Source: Medicago truncatula
Lineage: Eukaryota > Streptophyta > Magnoliopsida > Fabales > Fabaceae
DNA length: 64,000 nt
Direction of reading: 5' to 3'
Assembly: GCF_003473485.1 (NCBI RefSeq)
Contig: NC_053047.1
Location: forward strand, 14,038,001 to 14,102,000
This document shows, in pieces, positions 1 through 13,133 of this stretch (the first letter of the stretch is position 1; each line of letters opens with the position of its first letter). Under the pieces are notes generated by a model. It had not been told where the DNA came from, made no database searches, and saw only the letters and a list, made by a program, of their open reading frames with translations. A program made the position numbers and the translations under genes.

Positions 1-205
1 CTAAAGCCCGGGCAAAAAAATTTTGCAACATATTTATAGGACGTACATAAGAAAGTACAAGCAAATAATAAAAAATGTAAAGAAATTGCTCAATTTATAG
101 GGGTTTATATAAGAAATTCATAGGGATTTACACAAGAAATTGCAAAAAATTTGGCCCGGAGCCCGGACGAGTGCTTGGGGTCGCCGGGCCTTAGAACCGC
201 CCCTG
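1..205 (-). mobile_element. hAT-like element, one end (truncated by window edge)
   Basis: The stretch ends in CCGCCCCTG at 197-205. Read in reverse it begins CAGGGGCGGTT and continues through a G/C-rich CCCGGCGACCCC block. The element at 19475 starts the same way, so this looks like the terminal part of a second family member in opposite orientation. The other end lies outside the window, so a TSD cannot be tested. Confidence 0.5.
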
Positions 206-1594
206 ATCCTACCAACCAGGGTCGGTCTTTTTAAATTTAGATGCCTTGGACGAATCAAAAGAGTGATGCCCCTATAAAAAAAAAAATTCCACAAAAAATG
301 ATAAGATTAAAAGAAGTGAACGAAATGACTATTAAACATTTTATTTGACATTATGCAAGAAAAACACAAATATGAATCTTTGCCAAATTTATTATGTAGA
401 GCACCCTTTTGAGATTCAATATCAATTTAGCACTTGGTAAAAATGTATGGGAAAAAAGCCTTACCTTAGGCACTTCCCTCCTAACAGCAGCACACTACAA
501 AGCCGCACAAATTGCTTGCAATAGTGGAAGAATTCAAACTTCGAAGCTACACAAGTTTAGAATAAGATTTTGAAACTATTTGAAAGATGGTGATAATGGC
601 TTAATTCTATTTGTTGGTGTAGGCTACTAGGGTTTTAAAGGAACTTAGAACAATATCAGGAGAAGTAGAAACGTATGATAACAGTAAAGGAAATTAAAGT
701 GGTGGTTATTGTGAGGTACAAAAATGCAATGTAGTATTAACAAAGGGCAATCCAGTGCACTAAAACTCCCGCATACGCAGAGTCTAGGAAGGGGTCTTGC
801 TATTTAGTGTATTGTACGCAATTTTACCTTGTTTTTTTAAACAAGAGGCTGTTTCCGGAACTTTAGTCAATCTTAGTTATCTAAAATCATGGGTCATACG
901 GGAACCAAATAAGGAAAGGCTTGTAAAACAATTGTATGAAAAGGGTCTATGAAAAGATACCGTAACGTACAAAAACAATAAAGGAGAATAAAATTATACT
1001 TGTCTCTTGTAGTAAATACACCTAGAACACAGGTAAGCAAATAAAATAAAATGAATTGAAATGCTTCTAAAACTAAAACAATTGATTAGCTTATAAATGC
1101 CAAGTATTGAATATTAAAATAAATAAATAAAAAACCAAGAATTGAAGGACAGAAGGCAAGGTTACTGAACGTGTAAACAACAAATCAAAAGATACAAATT
1201 TGATTTTTATTTTGATATGGCATAACTCCAATTCATTCCTATAGAAACGATCATCATAAAATAAAATAAGGTAGTGCCACGCCAACCATGCATAATTAAC
1301 CCATTTAAAAAAAATTAATGTGCTCCCTAATAACATATTGAAGAAAATAAATGATAAAAATACATATATATTAAAAATGGCTTATATAAATTTTGGGTCG
1401 TTACAATCTACATGCATAAGCATAATAAAAGAGCGGATGCGGACACTTGAGTACCTATGTTTCCGCTATTTTTTTTTTTATATTTTTTTTTTTAAGAAAT
1501 CTTTCCGCTAGTTATATATAATTTTATTTATTTATACTATATATAAAAAAAATAACATGTTTTGAAACTTTTAGACTGACTTTTTCTCTTTTCA
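206..1594. other. AT-rich intergenic stretch, nothing recognised
   Basis: No coding region, RNA gene or element with clear ends was recognised. The short open frames here have biased, low-complexity composition and no family resemblance. Confidence 0.5.
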
Positions 1595-2700
1595 AAAATA
1601 TTATTAACTTTCAATACATATAACAAATAAATAGGAGTAAATTTAAAAATTTAAAATCAAAATGTAACAAACACGATATAAACATATATATGTTCAAATT
1701 TTTGTTTTTTATCCTTAAAAGTGTAACAAACTAGATGAATATATCTATACTTACTTTTTCATTATTCCAATTATACCCTTAAAGAAATTTTTTTATAATA
1801 AAGATCATTGTTAGTGTCATTAAAAAAATAAGAATTTAAATTATATTTTTTTATTATATTGTTGGTGTCGTTGAAATATATAACTTGAAAACAACAAACA
1901 TTTATATTTTTAGTTTTAATCAAAATAAAAATTTCATAAAAAAACACTCTTCATAATTTTCAAACGTTACATAAAAATAACGAAAAGACGGACACGTGAG
2001 TGCTTGTAATGTTATTAAAGTGGATAAAGATTTTTTTTTTAAAGAAAACTTCAATTGAAAAATTGATTTAAACAATTTATCCCAAAAAGTCATTTGAAGC
2101 ATTTCATCATTTTCTTACCACTTTTTTGGGATAACAAAATTTTAAAAAATGTCTCAAATTATTTTTTCAACATCTTTTAAAAAAATTGTGAATAATTTTT
2201 TTAGAAAAAAAAATATGTGATTTTTATTATTTTCTTTAGTAAAATCTTCAACAATAATTATTATTTTTTTACTAGCGAAAAGACGAGCACTACGTGCCCG
2301 CCTTTCCGATCTTCTTATTGCGTTAACGTTTGAAAATCAAGGGCATAACAAATCAACAATCTCTATTATTCTCTATTTCAACGAATCAAACTAACTATGA
2401 TTCTCTATTTCAACGAAACCAACAATATAACAAAAAAATATAATTTAAATGCTTATTTTTTTAATGACACCATTAACAATCTCTATTATAAAAAAAGTTG
2501 TCGTTTTAAGGGTATAATTGGGATAATGAAAAAATAAGTATAGATACAATCATTTAGTTTGTTACACTTTTTAATTGATAAAAGAAAAAATTGAACATTT
2601 GTGTTTGTTACACTTCTATTTTAATATTTAAATATTTAAATTTATTCTTATCTTTTTGTTATATGTGTTTGTATTAAAAATCAAGAGCATATTTTTAAAA
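1595..2700. mobile_element. Long-TIR non-autonomous element
   Basis: The segment around 1610-1885 is the inverted copy of about 2400-2690. Both arms share, in opposite orientation, AGTGTAACAAACTA, a CATTAT..CCAATTATACCCTTA block, GTGTCATTAAAAAAATAAG and TATATTGTTGGT. Arms of about 290 bp at roughly 85% identity by eye, around 500 bp of non-coding filler, point to a Mutator-type non-autonomous element. No clear TSD was seen, so the outer limits are approximate. Confidence 0.6.
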
Positions 2701-2882
2701 CTCGGCTCGGTCATCGACTCGGCGGGGTACTGAGTCAATGGTCGAACCACTTAGTCATTTGGTCGAACTGCATGACTGATCCGGAACTACTCGAATGACT
2801 CGGTTAGATAACTCGGTCTTTAGATTAAATTTATATAATTATTTAACCGGATTAACTCGGTGACTCAGTCACTTTAAAAACT
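2694..2882. mobile_element. Short TIR element rich in ACTCGG
   Basis: It begins TTTAAAACTCGGCTCGGTCA and ends near GTGACTCAGTCACTTTAAAA, an imperfect inverted pair. ACTCGG/CGAGT words recur inside. It resembles a hAT-type MITE; family and exact ends are uncertain. A related C/G-rich piece with CCGGTT and GGACCGG words lies at about 3399-3536. Confidence 0.4.
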
Positions 2883-3035
2883 AAAATAATGACCACGGTA
2901 AAATAAGATAAAAAGTGTTACAATTAAAAAACTAATATTATACTAATATTTGTATATATATTAATATTAATATAATATGTAGATTTTCTAAGAGAAATAT
3001 ATGATTTTTATATTTATTTTTTAGCCGAGAGATGA

Positions 3036-3036
<1 letters not shown>

Positions 3037-3084
<48 letters not shown>

Positions 3085-3085
3085 G
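3037..3085. repeat. (ATT)n microsatellite
   Basis: About 16 nearly perfect ATT units, ending in ATTGTTATG. Confidence 0.9.
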
Positions 3086-3537
3086 TTATGTTAATATTAT
3101 ATTTAATAATGATGTGGTCTTTTGAAAAGAAAATAAAACGTTGTGTTCATTTTCTTTAGAATATAAAAACGTAATATATTTATATATATAATATATTTCA
3201 ATTTATAACACAAATAATCAGCTGTTGCAATGTCTAAGTTTTCTGCTAATCAGATTAATGTGTCGACTCCTGCTGTCTCCAAATTTTTTCATATTATTTT
3301 TGATTTTCCTACTAAAATCAAATTAGTGGAAGCATTTATTGTAGCTCTTGCATTGGAAATCCGTATTAATTAGCATTAATCATGCACTAATTAACATAGA
3401 AACCGGCCGAGTCACCGGTTTTAACGAGTTTTACTGGTTTGCACCAGTTCAATTACATGGCCGATATGATATTAGGTTCGAACCAGCATACCCACCGGTT
3501 CCTGGTCGGACCGGCTGGTCCGAGCCGATTTTAAAAC

Positions 3538-3822
3538 TACTCCCTCCGTCCCAAATTGTATGACGTTTTGGGCATTTCACACATATTAAGAAATGTAATT
3601 AATATTGTGTGGGAAAGAGATATTATGAGTTGTTTTACAAAATTGTCCTCAATAAATGATATGAGAAAGATAAATGAAGGAATTGAAAGAAGAGAGAGCA
3701 ATAAATAGTTAAGGATATAATAGGAAAAGTAACATTAATTTTTCATTGGTATTGTAAAGCGACATATAATTTGAGACAAATATTTTTTCTAAAGTGTCAT
3801 ACAATTTGGGGCGGAGGGAGCA
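3538..3822. mobile_element. Stowaway-like MITE
   Basis: The ends are TACTCCCTCCGTCCC and GGCGGAGGGAGCA, inverted repeats of the CTCCCTCCGTCCC type known from Tc1/mariner Stowaway MITEs. Arms extend inward (CAAATTGTATGAC versus GTCATACAATTTG). Length about 285 bp, no coding capacity. It lies some 370 bp upstream of the IST1-like start codon. Confidence 0.75.
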
Positions 3823-4191
3823 TGATCAAGGGCATCTTTGAAAAGAAAAAATTCAATCCAAAAGTGCTGAAATGAGCGAAATTTTAAAATTAAATTTCTC
3901 TTAAAACAGATTAGTAAAAACATAAAATAAAAGCCTAAATAGAGGAAATAAACGAAAATAATCTTGGACCTATTTCACACACAGTTCACACCGATTCTTC
4001 TTCCAAATTCACGATCCTTGCTTGTTAAGAAAGAACAAAATCATTATCACGCGCACTTTATATCATCTTTCTTAGGTATAATTACACATTTACCCTTTCC
4101 TTTTTCAATTTCTTCTTCGTTTTTTCAATTCGATTCTCTAATATTTAATTTTTGATTCAGTGATTTTGATCGAAAGTTGAAAACGTTAACG

Positions 4192-7100
4192 ATGTCGATG
4201 CTCAATTCGTTTTTCGCTCAGGGTTTTAAGGCTTCTAAGTGGTACTCTTTCTATTTCTTTCGTCTCTTGATGTTAATTTTTTGTTTTTGAATTTTGTGAT
4301 AATAGTGATTTTTTCAGTTGTGGTGAATTATTTTGGATAATTTATCGTTATTTGAATCATTATTTAGTCTCTATAATCATCTCAAATCTTTGTTTTTGGT
4401 GTCTGTAATAAATTTTTAGTTCCCACCTATGATTAGACGTGTCCTGTGTCAGATACGTATTATGTATTATGTCTGACACCGACACACATGATTACACCGA
4501 ATATTATGTGATTTTTTCAAATTATTAGCAGTGTTGACAAGTTGGTCTCCGTGTCATGTCCGGTGTCTGGACAATGTAATTTTGTTTTGTAGAGATTAAA
4601 TAGTGGGTTTAAAGATCCCCAGGATTTGGCCTGGTGGTTAGGATGTGGAACTTAGGAATGTGCTTCTCTCTAGGTCTCAGGATAGAATCCTCTAGGTGTT
4701 GGTAGTTTATGTGTTGGGCTAGTGCGTAGAGGGATTTGCTAGGGCTTCAATTGGACCCGCTAGTGGATGGCGGGATTGGTCATTGGTGTCCTGGATTAGT
4801 CGGTCCTTGGCTGAATACCGAGTTTCCAAAACAAAAAAAATTGATTTAGGAACTAAAAACAGAAAATGTAAATTTGATTGGACTAAAATACTTCACCTTT
4901 TGCTGAAAAAAGCTGCTTTTTTAATCAATTGTTAGTGATTTAGTTGGGTTTTTATAAGGGAAATTGCACCCATGTTGTTATTTTTTTATCACTTAATATT
5001 TCACTTCTGCACGTAATGTCTGTATTTACACCTTGTTGATTCTTTCACTTGTTAAATGTTAAATATGGTATCAGAATCACCGCAAATTTGTCCTATAAGT
5101 ACAACTCACATGGTTAAAGGATATAGGGACATTTGATACGATGCAGGCTCAAACCCGCAATTTACCATTTCTCAAAACTTGGTGTGTGTAGGTTTCACCG
5201 ACAGGATCTGTAGAACCAAAATAAAAGAAAGAATTGTTGCAGATTTGGAAGTGATAGACGGGTAGGTTCTGCGATGTACATGATTAGTCTTTGTCATGTT
5301 ACTCTTTGTTCATTAGAAAGTAAACTTTCAATTCCATCCCCAAACTACTATTAACTATAAAAAATATAATAATAGTAAAAAAACTATTTATAAACCTTCA
5401 AGTTAGGTCCTAGTTGCTTTTAAAAATATAAAGAATGATATTTCAGGAACAAACTTGATCGATTGAAATTAGTGTAGGGACTACTTATTAAATTTCTACA
5501 GTTCACAGACCAAATAGTTGAGAGAGTGAAAGTTTAGGGACGAATTGAAGGTTTATTCTTGTTCTTGTTTCTATTGAAGGAATCCTTTCTTTCACCATTA
5601 TAAACATAGATGTGTACCATTTTACGTCAAAGTTTCAGGTCCTGTACTAGAGTTGATCTTAAAATATAAAGAACCTACTGTCATAGATTTAGAGGCTAAC
5701 TCAAACACACAAAACTAGCTTATAATGTGAGGATTGTCTAGGTTTTATAAACTCTATCTAGACCATATCTCTTGTCAATTTGATGATACAAAAATGGATC
5801 TAGGATAAACACTGGTACCATCTTAGGTTCATGGTATAACACAACCCCACATGTCCGACTTTGAAGGTGAGGATTACCTAAGCTTTATAGACTTTATTAG
5901 GCCATATCTGTAGCCAATGTGGGACTTGAGTTTCTTTCAATATAGTGATTACATGAAAGAAAGTACATAGTCATGGAGGGACAGAAACATAACTTTTTAC
6001 CATAGTTTCTAAATAGACTGGATCTGTAACTATCTTCAAAGCAACTAACGAAGTTGGTGGTGGAACAAATTGCGAATGTAATGCTAAGAGAAGTGTAGTT
6101 AAGGTTAATGACCAAATATATACAATATACGTCTTTCTATTACTTATAGTAACTAGTAAGTATTAGGGCCAACATGGTCCAGTATGGGTATCGTCCTTGT
6201 GATTGTGGCAGGTCACTTTTAGAGAGTCGCATTTACTGAGGTTCAGCCTTCTATTCTCAGCTATTAAAAGCAACATTAATATGTTCCACGGAACAACTGC
6301 TGGAGCGCTTAAATGCTTAGACTTGGTGTTCCTTCACAATCTCATGATGCATTGGTTAACACGGTCTAATTTCTGCACAAAAATTCCCTCGTCGCGCATA
6401 CACACAAATGTTGTATACAAGAATTCAAGATTTTAGTAGCTAATCAAGTCCAAACACAGATTTACAATGCTTTTGGATTTGAGTGCACTGAACTCACCAT
6501 GAGTGCTATACAATGTTTTCCCAGAGATATTGTACTGTGCTATACAAATTTTAGGGCTCTTGCTTGTTTTCGTGGGAACGAAAGAAGCTAAAGCACATTT
6601 TTTCCTGAAGCAATGGTCAAAAGACGCAGAATGAATGAGAAGCTTTAGATATTTTTTTGCTCTGCTCTTGCAGTTTAAAGAAGAGTGTAATTTGTGCTAA
6701 TATTAGGGGAGTGCCATTTCTATTTTCAAATTAGAGTGTGCACGGATAACTTTCCCTATTATTTAATATTTGTCAGGTGATTTTCTAATATGGGGTGCTT
6801 TATTCTCTACTGGGCACATTTTACTTAAAGCAATCAAATCCTAATTGTTCACATTTGAATTATATTTTTGAGTACAGTGTTTCTCTTACATTTAAATAAT
6901 TATTGTTATGCACTAGAGTTCTGTTTATTGCCATTTCTTCCTTTACGTTTAAAATTTAATAGTGATTAATTTAAAAATTTACATTTAAATAATTATTGTT
7001 ATGCACTAGAGTTCTGTTTATTGCCATTTCTTCCTTTACGTTTAAAATTTAATAGTGATTAATTTAAAAATTTCACACTTTCAGCAAAACTCTGCTTAAA

Positions 7101-10100
7101 CTGTCAATTCCACGGATAAAGTTACTCAGAAACAGAAGAGAGAATCAATTGAAGAATATGCGACGTGAGATTGCCAAGTTACTTGAGACTGGTCAAGAAG
7201 CCACGGCTCGCATTAGGGTATTACCCAATTGCATGTTGCATATTTATTTAGTTTCAAAATTTTAAACCAATCAGGTTTCAAAGAAATCTTTTTGACATTT
7301 TTTCTATGGTGCTGCTATTTATATATCTATGCAGGTAGAACATATTATTAGAGAAGAGAACATGATGGCCGCTCAAGAGATCCTTGAACTATTTTGTGAA
7401 CTTGTTTCTGTCCGCCTTCCAATAATTGAATCTCAAAGGTATTTTAGCGATCGAATGTAAATCTGGATGACTAGCTTTACTTATTATTTGAATTTTCGTT
7501 ATAGTAAATGTGATTTACATTCAAGCTAGCCGTTCATTACAAAACTGATCAAATAGCTAGTATGGATGATGGATCATTGAACAAACAAAAAATATATTAC
7601 CTATTGGTGTATGCAAAGAATGCCAGTATATCACTTAGGAGGAACTAATTGTTTCTCTTAGTTAATCCCTTTGTTTGGTATGTTTAGGGACTGTGTGCTC
7701 TTTTGGAAATGTTTTTTCTTTCTTTCTTGACAATACATTCTTCTATTTTTGGTTCTAGGTTGTATGGTACTGACAGAGCTGTTAAAAAACTATGTTATTA
7801 ACCCTCCAGATTTAAGGAACATAATTAACAATGTTGAGCTCCCTTCAGTTTTAAGAAAAACACATACACACACTAGTTTCTTATAGAGAACATCATAGGC
7901 TTTTAACTGAATTTAGACTTTCATCTTTTATGAGAAAAAATCAAAGGAAGAGAAAAATCAAGTTGGAAATATCCAGTTTTTGACTTTTGTCCGCTGTAGC
8001 ATCATTGCTGTTACTTCTCACACTATACTATATGTTTTTGTTTTATTTTGGTTTGGTTCTCCTTTTTTCCTTTGCTTATTTCAAAGTTCTATTAGCATGT
8101 TCTCTATTTTGAAAATAAAACATTGATTCAATGGCATCAGTGTCCACCAAATGATGTGATATATGGGGGTCAAACATGGAAAGAATGTACGCACTGCAAA
8201 GAAACATACATATATTTATGTTGATTGATTTCTTCAATAATTTTACACAGTTATTAAGAATGTTTGTACTACATGTAGTTGGGTATCATATGGAAAACTA
8301 GGAATCTAGTTCAATTGTATGTATTTTATTTAGAACATGATAAGTGCTGCATTGTTTAATGGAGTTTTTAATGTTGTTCTGGTGCCCAATTTTTTTGTAA
8401 GTATGTGTTATGATTAAGACCTATTCATTGTTACAGTTGAAGCACAAAAAGTTAATCATTACCGTTTTTATTATTTTGTATCTAAAGTTTTAATGCTGTG
8501 CAGGGAAATTCCCCTAGACTTGAAGGAAGCTATATCCAGTATATGTTTTGCTGCCCCAAGGTGTGCCGATCTTCCAGAGTTAATTCAAGTTCAGCAGCAA
8601 TTTGCAACCAAATATGGGAAGGAGTTTATTTCTGCTGCTACTGAGCTTAGACCAGATTGCGGTGTTAATCGCCAGGTTCCGTGAATTTTTCATGATATAC
8701 AGACTCTTGATTTTCTTTTGTGCATAAAAACATCTTACACAACAGACTATTTTCTTGTATGTCGTTCTTAATGTGAATTTCAATTGTAGATAATAGAGCT
8801 TCTGTCAGTTCGTGCTCCTTCACCAGAAAAGAAACTCACTCTTCTAAAAGACATTGCTGTTGAACATGAGCTAGATTGGGATCCAGCTACTGCTGAAACT
8901 GAGTTCTTTAAAAAACATGAAGACTTACTGGTAAGTATTATTCTGTAATACTAACTAGAAGGGGAAAAAAGATGATCATCATATACTAAATTTGTTCTTT
9001 CACGTAACATTATCTTACGTTACATTCCTCTTCTTGTCAGAATGGTCCGACTGAATTTTTTGGTGGGTCAAAATTGCCCCTTGCTGAAGAAAAACATGAC
9101 GAGGAGTTGTATTCCACTCATGATGTTCATGATACACCGAAAAAAGAGCAGCTTGATTCTGATTCTGACTCTGACATGTTAGATTTTCCTGAAGTTCCTA
9201 AGACATACGTCCAGATGCAATCTTTGCCAACTGCAAATTTTGGCACAGCTCCTGATACGGTTACACCTCCAGGAGGTATGCCACACCCTGAAGTTGATCT
9301 TCATTCATCAAGTCATTCTGAAGATTTTACAGATTTGAAGCAGGAACATGTTGAATCAACAGTTCACAGAGATGAATCACATACTTCATTTGGTAAAACG
9401 GAAAGTAAACAATTTTCGCCATTCATCGCGCCTCCATCAGAATCACCTGCATCATATAATCCAGGGCATAGTGACTCACCTACCTCCTTCCCAACAGAAA
9501 AATCTATCTCCTCTCCATCACTATCATCTGCACCATATAGTGCAAGGCATAGTGACTTGCCTCCCTTCACTTCAGCTGCAAAATCTGAATCTCCTCCGTC
9601 AGAAACGGTTGCATCATATAATGCAACAAAGCATAGTGACTCACCTCCCAAATTGTCAACCACGAAATCTGAATCTAATGTTGACTTGAATGATGTTGTA
9701 GCTGCCGCACATGCTGCGGCTGAAACTGCTGAGCGTGCTGCAGCTGCAGCACGTTCAGCAGCTAGCCTTGCTCAACTTCGTATTAGTGAGCTTACCAAGA
9801 TGAGAAGTAATGAACATATACCTGACAGTAGCTCTGAGAATCCATTTTACGCTGGAGGCAACAATGAGACTTCAACACCAGAAAGGGATCATAAAAGTGC
9901 TATAGGTAACCCCTATGCCAATGTTTTTAAGGATCATGATATTCATGAGGATCATAATGCTTCCATAGGTTCTCATTCATCAAGTTTTCCTTCATTTGAC
10001 ACACTCAAGGAAGATTTTGATTCTTCCCCACCCACTGATCGTGTTTTGGATGACAAATCCAATAGTCACCAGCCTAAGAGACTACCTTCGATGGATGATG

Positions 10101-10198
10101 ACACATATTTCTCGTATCCCAACTTATTTAACTCTCAAAACTCAAATGTTGGATCTCATACTCATTCAGATAATAGCCGTTCCACTTACGATATGTAA
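4192..10198 (+). CDS. IST1-like protein (ESCRT-III-associated), six exons
   Basis: Exons by GT-AG boundaries and reading frame: 4192-4241, 7085-7217, 7335-7438, 8504-8675, 8790-8930 and 9041-10198; phases close perfectly to 585 residues. Residues 1 to about 200 (exons 1-5) form the IST1 domain, with MSMLNSFFAQGFKASK, IPRIKLLRNRRE, MRREIAKLLETGQEATARIR, HIIREENMMAAQEILELFCE, SSICFAAPRCADLPEL and YGKEF...DCGVNRQ, all typical of plant IST1-like proteins. IST1 family members bind ESCRT-III and VPS4/LIP5 at endosomes during multivesicular body sorting. Residues 201-585 are a long low-complexity tail: an acidic stretch, three imperfect Pro/Ser repeats (about 331-414, SESP..SYN..HSDSP pattern) and an Ala-rich helix (about 418-455). 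The start was chosen because MSML is the usual N-terminus. Intron 1 is 2.8 kb and carries repeats. Which IST1-like paralogue it is cannot be told. Confidence 0.93.
4430..4580. repeat. Dispersed repeat with TGTC/GACAC words (copy 1 of 3)
   Basis: In intron 1 of the IST1-like gene. It holds GTCTGACACCGACACACATG, TTTTTCAAATTATTAGC and GTCCGGTGTCTGGAC. The same order of words recurs at about 61650-61800 and 61985-62105, so this is a dispersed repeat family, perhaps a MITE with GTGTC-rich ends. Confidence 0.55.
4612..4843 (+). mobile_element. tRNA-derived SINE-like element in intron 1
   Basis: An A-box-like TTGGCCTGGTGGTTAGG is followed after about 40 bp by a B-box-like AGGATAGAATCCT. The unit ends in an A-rich tail (AAAACAAAAAAAA, near 4830-4841). 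That order matches a tRNA-derived SINE. No convincing TSD was found. Confidence 0.5.
6886..7073. repeat. 93-bp exact tandem duplication in IST1-like intron 1
   Basis: Two copies, 6886-6978 and 6979-7073, are essentially identical across 93 bp. The second ends 11 bases before the acceptor AG at 7083-7084, so the duplication rebuilt the region that should hold the branch point and polypyrimidine tract. Confidence 0.9.
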
Positions 10199-10471
10199 GA
10201 GAGAATTATCATTCCAACCACAGAATTCCTTCAGACTGAACTCGGAAATCTTGCTTGTGAGTGTGTTTTATGCTGCTGCAGAGTCCACCGTTTTTTTGTT
10301 TTTCTTTTCAAAGAGCATGCGATTCCCGTCTATACTATCTTCATAGTACATATACTACTGGCTGGCTTTGCATAATGAACAATACCGAAAATATTCAATT
10401 GCTTTTGTCCAAAAAGCCTTCCTGTTTGTGCCTGGTGGGGCTGCTATGGTGTGGAAATCTGGTTGTTCCAG

Positions 10472-10477
10472 AATAAA
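10472..10477 (+). terminator. Polyadenylation signal AATAAA
   Basis: AATAAA lies 274 bases after the IST1-like stop codon, a reasonable distance for a plant 3' UTR. Confidence 0.5.
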
Positions 10478-10684
10478 ACCATTCAGCTCCGTTTTTCGTT
10501 ATTTACATTATAGGAGGCTACGGGACATGTAATACGTTCGAAACTTCATTTGTAATTATTGTAAACTGTTGCATATTACAGTGTGAGTGTTATCCCTTTA
10601 CTTAAATGCATTCAAATTTATCACATCTTAAGGTTACTCATTGTAACACACTTACACCTATCACATATAAACATTGAGGAGAAG

Positions 10685-12760
10685 AGACTGACAAGCATTA
10701 ATTGTGTTCAAAAATCTGGTGTATCATCAGGCCTATCAACCATTGCGGAATATGGAGAATCACAACTCAAATACGTATTTTCTTCACCAAGAATCAATAC
10801 AAAATGTAATTATTAATCTCATCAACTATCACATTTTTAGGTGTTAGTATAGCTCTATCCTGATAAAACGATGGATCATACATATTATGTTGAGGAGATG
10901 AAGGTGTTAGTATAGCTTTATCCTAAAAAAACGATGGATCATGCATATTACGCTGAAGAGATAGATAAATGCACTCAACAATTGATGCAATAAAATCGTA
11001 TAGATTTATATCTTCATCATTCATTTTTTTCAATCAGAATTATGATGTTTGCTAGTATATAATTTTGGGAGGGACTAAAATGGACCATTGTGTCACAACA
11101 TATCACATTTTTCATTCAATATCCATTATACACTCTTTCACCAATGTTACACAAATGCCAAAGAAAAAACAAAAACGGTTTTTTGTGGTCTAAACATTAC
11201 ACACAGTGCAGCACGTCTCTGCCCTCAGCCTGCAAATTCAAGCCTTACATTTTGTCATCTTCCTCAACTAACATTCACCTTAAACCTAATGCGTGACTAT
11301 AAATATCAAACATAACATACTACATATACATAAAACTTAAATGTAGAATGATCATCAACTTCAATAAACCCAAAACTCTTTAGAAACCCAAAACCCCTTT
11401 CCTTCTCTCTATGTGTTCTGCTGGTTCTTTTGTTTCTTTTGGTTTTGTGTGATAACTTTGGAGTGTCTCAAGTTTTTATTCTCATTGTTTTATTTTGTGT
11501 TCCTTTTCTTAACATCACCGTTTTTTTTCTTTTCTCACAGATTTGTCCGGTATAATGTTCAACTAAATTAATAGTTAGTTTTAGAGTTTCCTTAAATTCT
11601 AGGGTAGATCTAATTTAAATTTGATATAAGCATAAATTTGTCCTGGATAAAATTTTCTTAAATAATTGTATATAAATAAGTATAGATATAAAATTAATTC
11701 AATTAGTTTTGCGTAGGATTACCCCACTAAAGATAATTCTACCCGAAATGTGAAATTCAAACTTCGGTTTGTTATATTGTAGGAGTCTTACCTCTTCCAT
11801 TAGACCTAAACCTCTATGAGTACGAAAAACATTACCTTGTAAATCAATTAGTTTAAATTAAGTGTAAAGCTCTTGACAAAAAAAAAATTAAGTTTAAAGT
11901 TCAAGAAAAGAAAACTACACAAAAGTTTATATCCTTTTATATTGATATGTAAGTATAGATTTCCATTTTTTGGTTGTTCATTTTATGGGTTAGTAGGTCT
12001 TTACCCCCTGTAATATAGGTCATTTCTGATTTTTCTTCCTGTAATATTTTTTTTTTTATTTATCCCTTGTAGAAATTTTTTGTTTTGATTAACCCCTCTA
12101 ATAGGCCAAACAAAAACGAATTTTTTTTGAAAAAATAAAATAAAATAGATTTTTGTTTGGCCTATAACTTTCCCGGGAACGCCTCATTTATAAAAAGATA
12201 AAAGTTTTAATATTAGGCGAAAAAGATCTAGGAACTAGGTGTCCATTCACAATTCTATTAACGATTTTAAGAAAATGAGAGAGTGCTTGATCAATAATGT
12301 GTTTGTTTTAAAAGACTCACGTGATGGTAGATATCATTCAAACATTTGCATTGACCGTTATTTTGATCACAATGAGATAATTGTGGTTGAAACTAAAACA
12401 TATGATGTTTTCCATTTTTCTACTTATAGCTATCATCGGTGAGCTATTTAGCCATAGCAAACATCGATAATAACGATTATATTGAATACATAGTTTGGTG
12501 ATTTGATTTGTGTCAAGTGTAACACTTTGGAATTTCTTCTATTATATTTTGAATATGCATTTTTTTTTTGTTTTCTGTGTATATTCAAAAAGAAATAGAA
12601 TATATTCAAAAGTGTTGCCTTTGATGCAATTTATATCAACCTCACTATGAATTCAATAAAAGTGGTGTTATTGCCGTCGGTTAAGGCTAAGAAACTTCAT
12701 CTACGACACCAAAGTAGAAAGAGAATACATCTTCATGCTTCATTAACAAAAGTTTGAGCA
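10685..12760 (+). repeat. Triplicated promoter/leader block, copy A
   Basis: First copy of a block repeated at 15380-16560 (B) and 18470-20910 (C). Shared landmarks in order are CAACTATCACATTTTTAGG, AATGCCAAAGAAAAAACAAA, CATTACACACAGTGCAG, CTGCAAATTCAAGCCTTACA, GCGTGACTATAAATAT (TATA-like), TTCTCTATGTGTTCTGCTGG, TAATTGTATATAAATAAGTA and, further on, AGAGTGCTTGATCAAT and AACACTTTGGAATTTC. A 63-bp tandem duplication (10840-10965) is private to this copy. The segment between leader and first-exon start seen in copy C is deleted here. Probably the 5' part of a duplicated gene whose coding body is missing; the gene was not identified. Confidence 0.65.
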
Positions 12761-13133
12761 GTTATGACGAGTGACAGTAAAAATGTTGAAATGGTTTCTA
12801 ACATTACATAGATATTTTGTAAAACAAAACAACGATTGACTGAGAATTTTCTCATTGTTTCCAAAAGAATCATTAAGGTCCAACATGATTAATTCGTAGA
12901 TAGTTTAACCTGATTAACAAAGCTTTCTTTTTACTGAACGAACTTTCAATATTAAGGAAAATGTTCAGAACTTCAAATAAAGATGTATTTAACCACATGA
13001 CTTATGAGGGCACAAAAGTGGATCGAGAAAGTGGAGCGAACGATATGAGGGTGTAAAAGAAGGACAACAAGGTGTAGAATGTCTTACCATGGTGAGCCCG
13101 AGGTACTACTTGTTTACAAAAATTGCTGTTTTC

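Noticed and set aside
9348-9689. Alternative-frame ORFs over the IST1-like last exon
   Set aside because: They shadow the true frame; the repeat structure of the real exon keeps them open.
12239-12442. 67-codon frame in block A
   Set aside because: The equivalent sequence in the 13.8-kb and 20.2-kb copies has stops and indels, so it is not under coding constraint.
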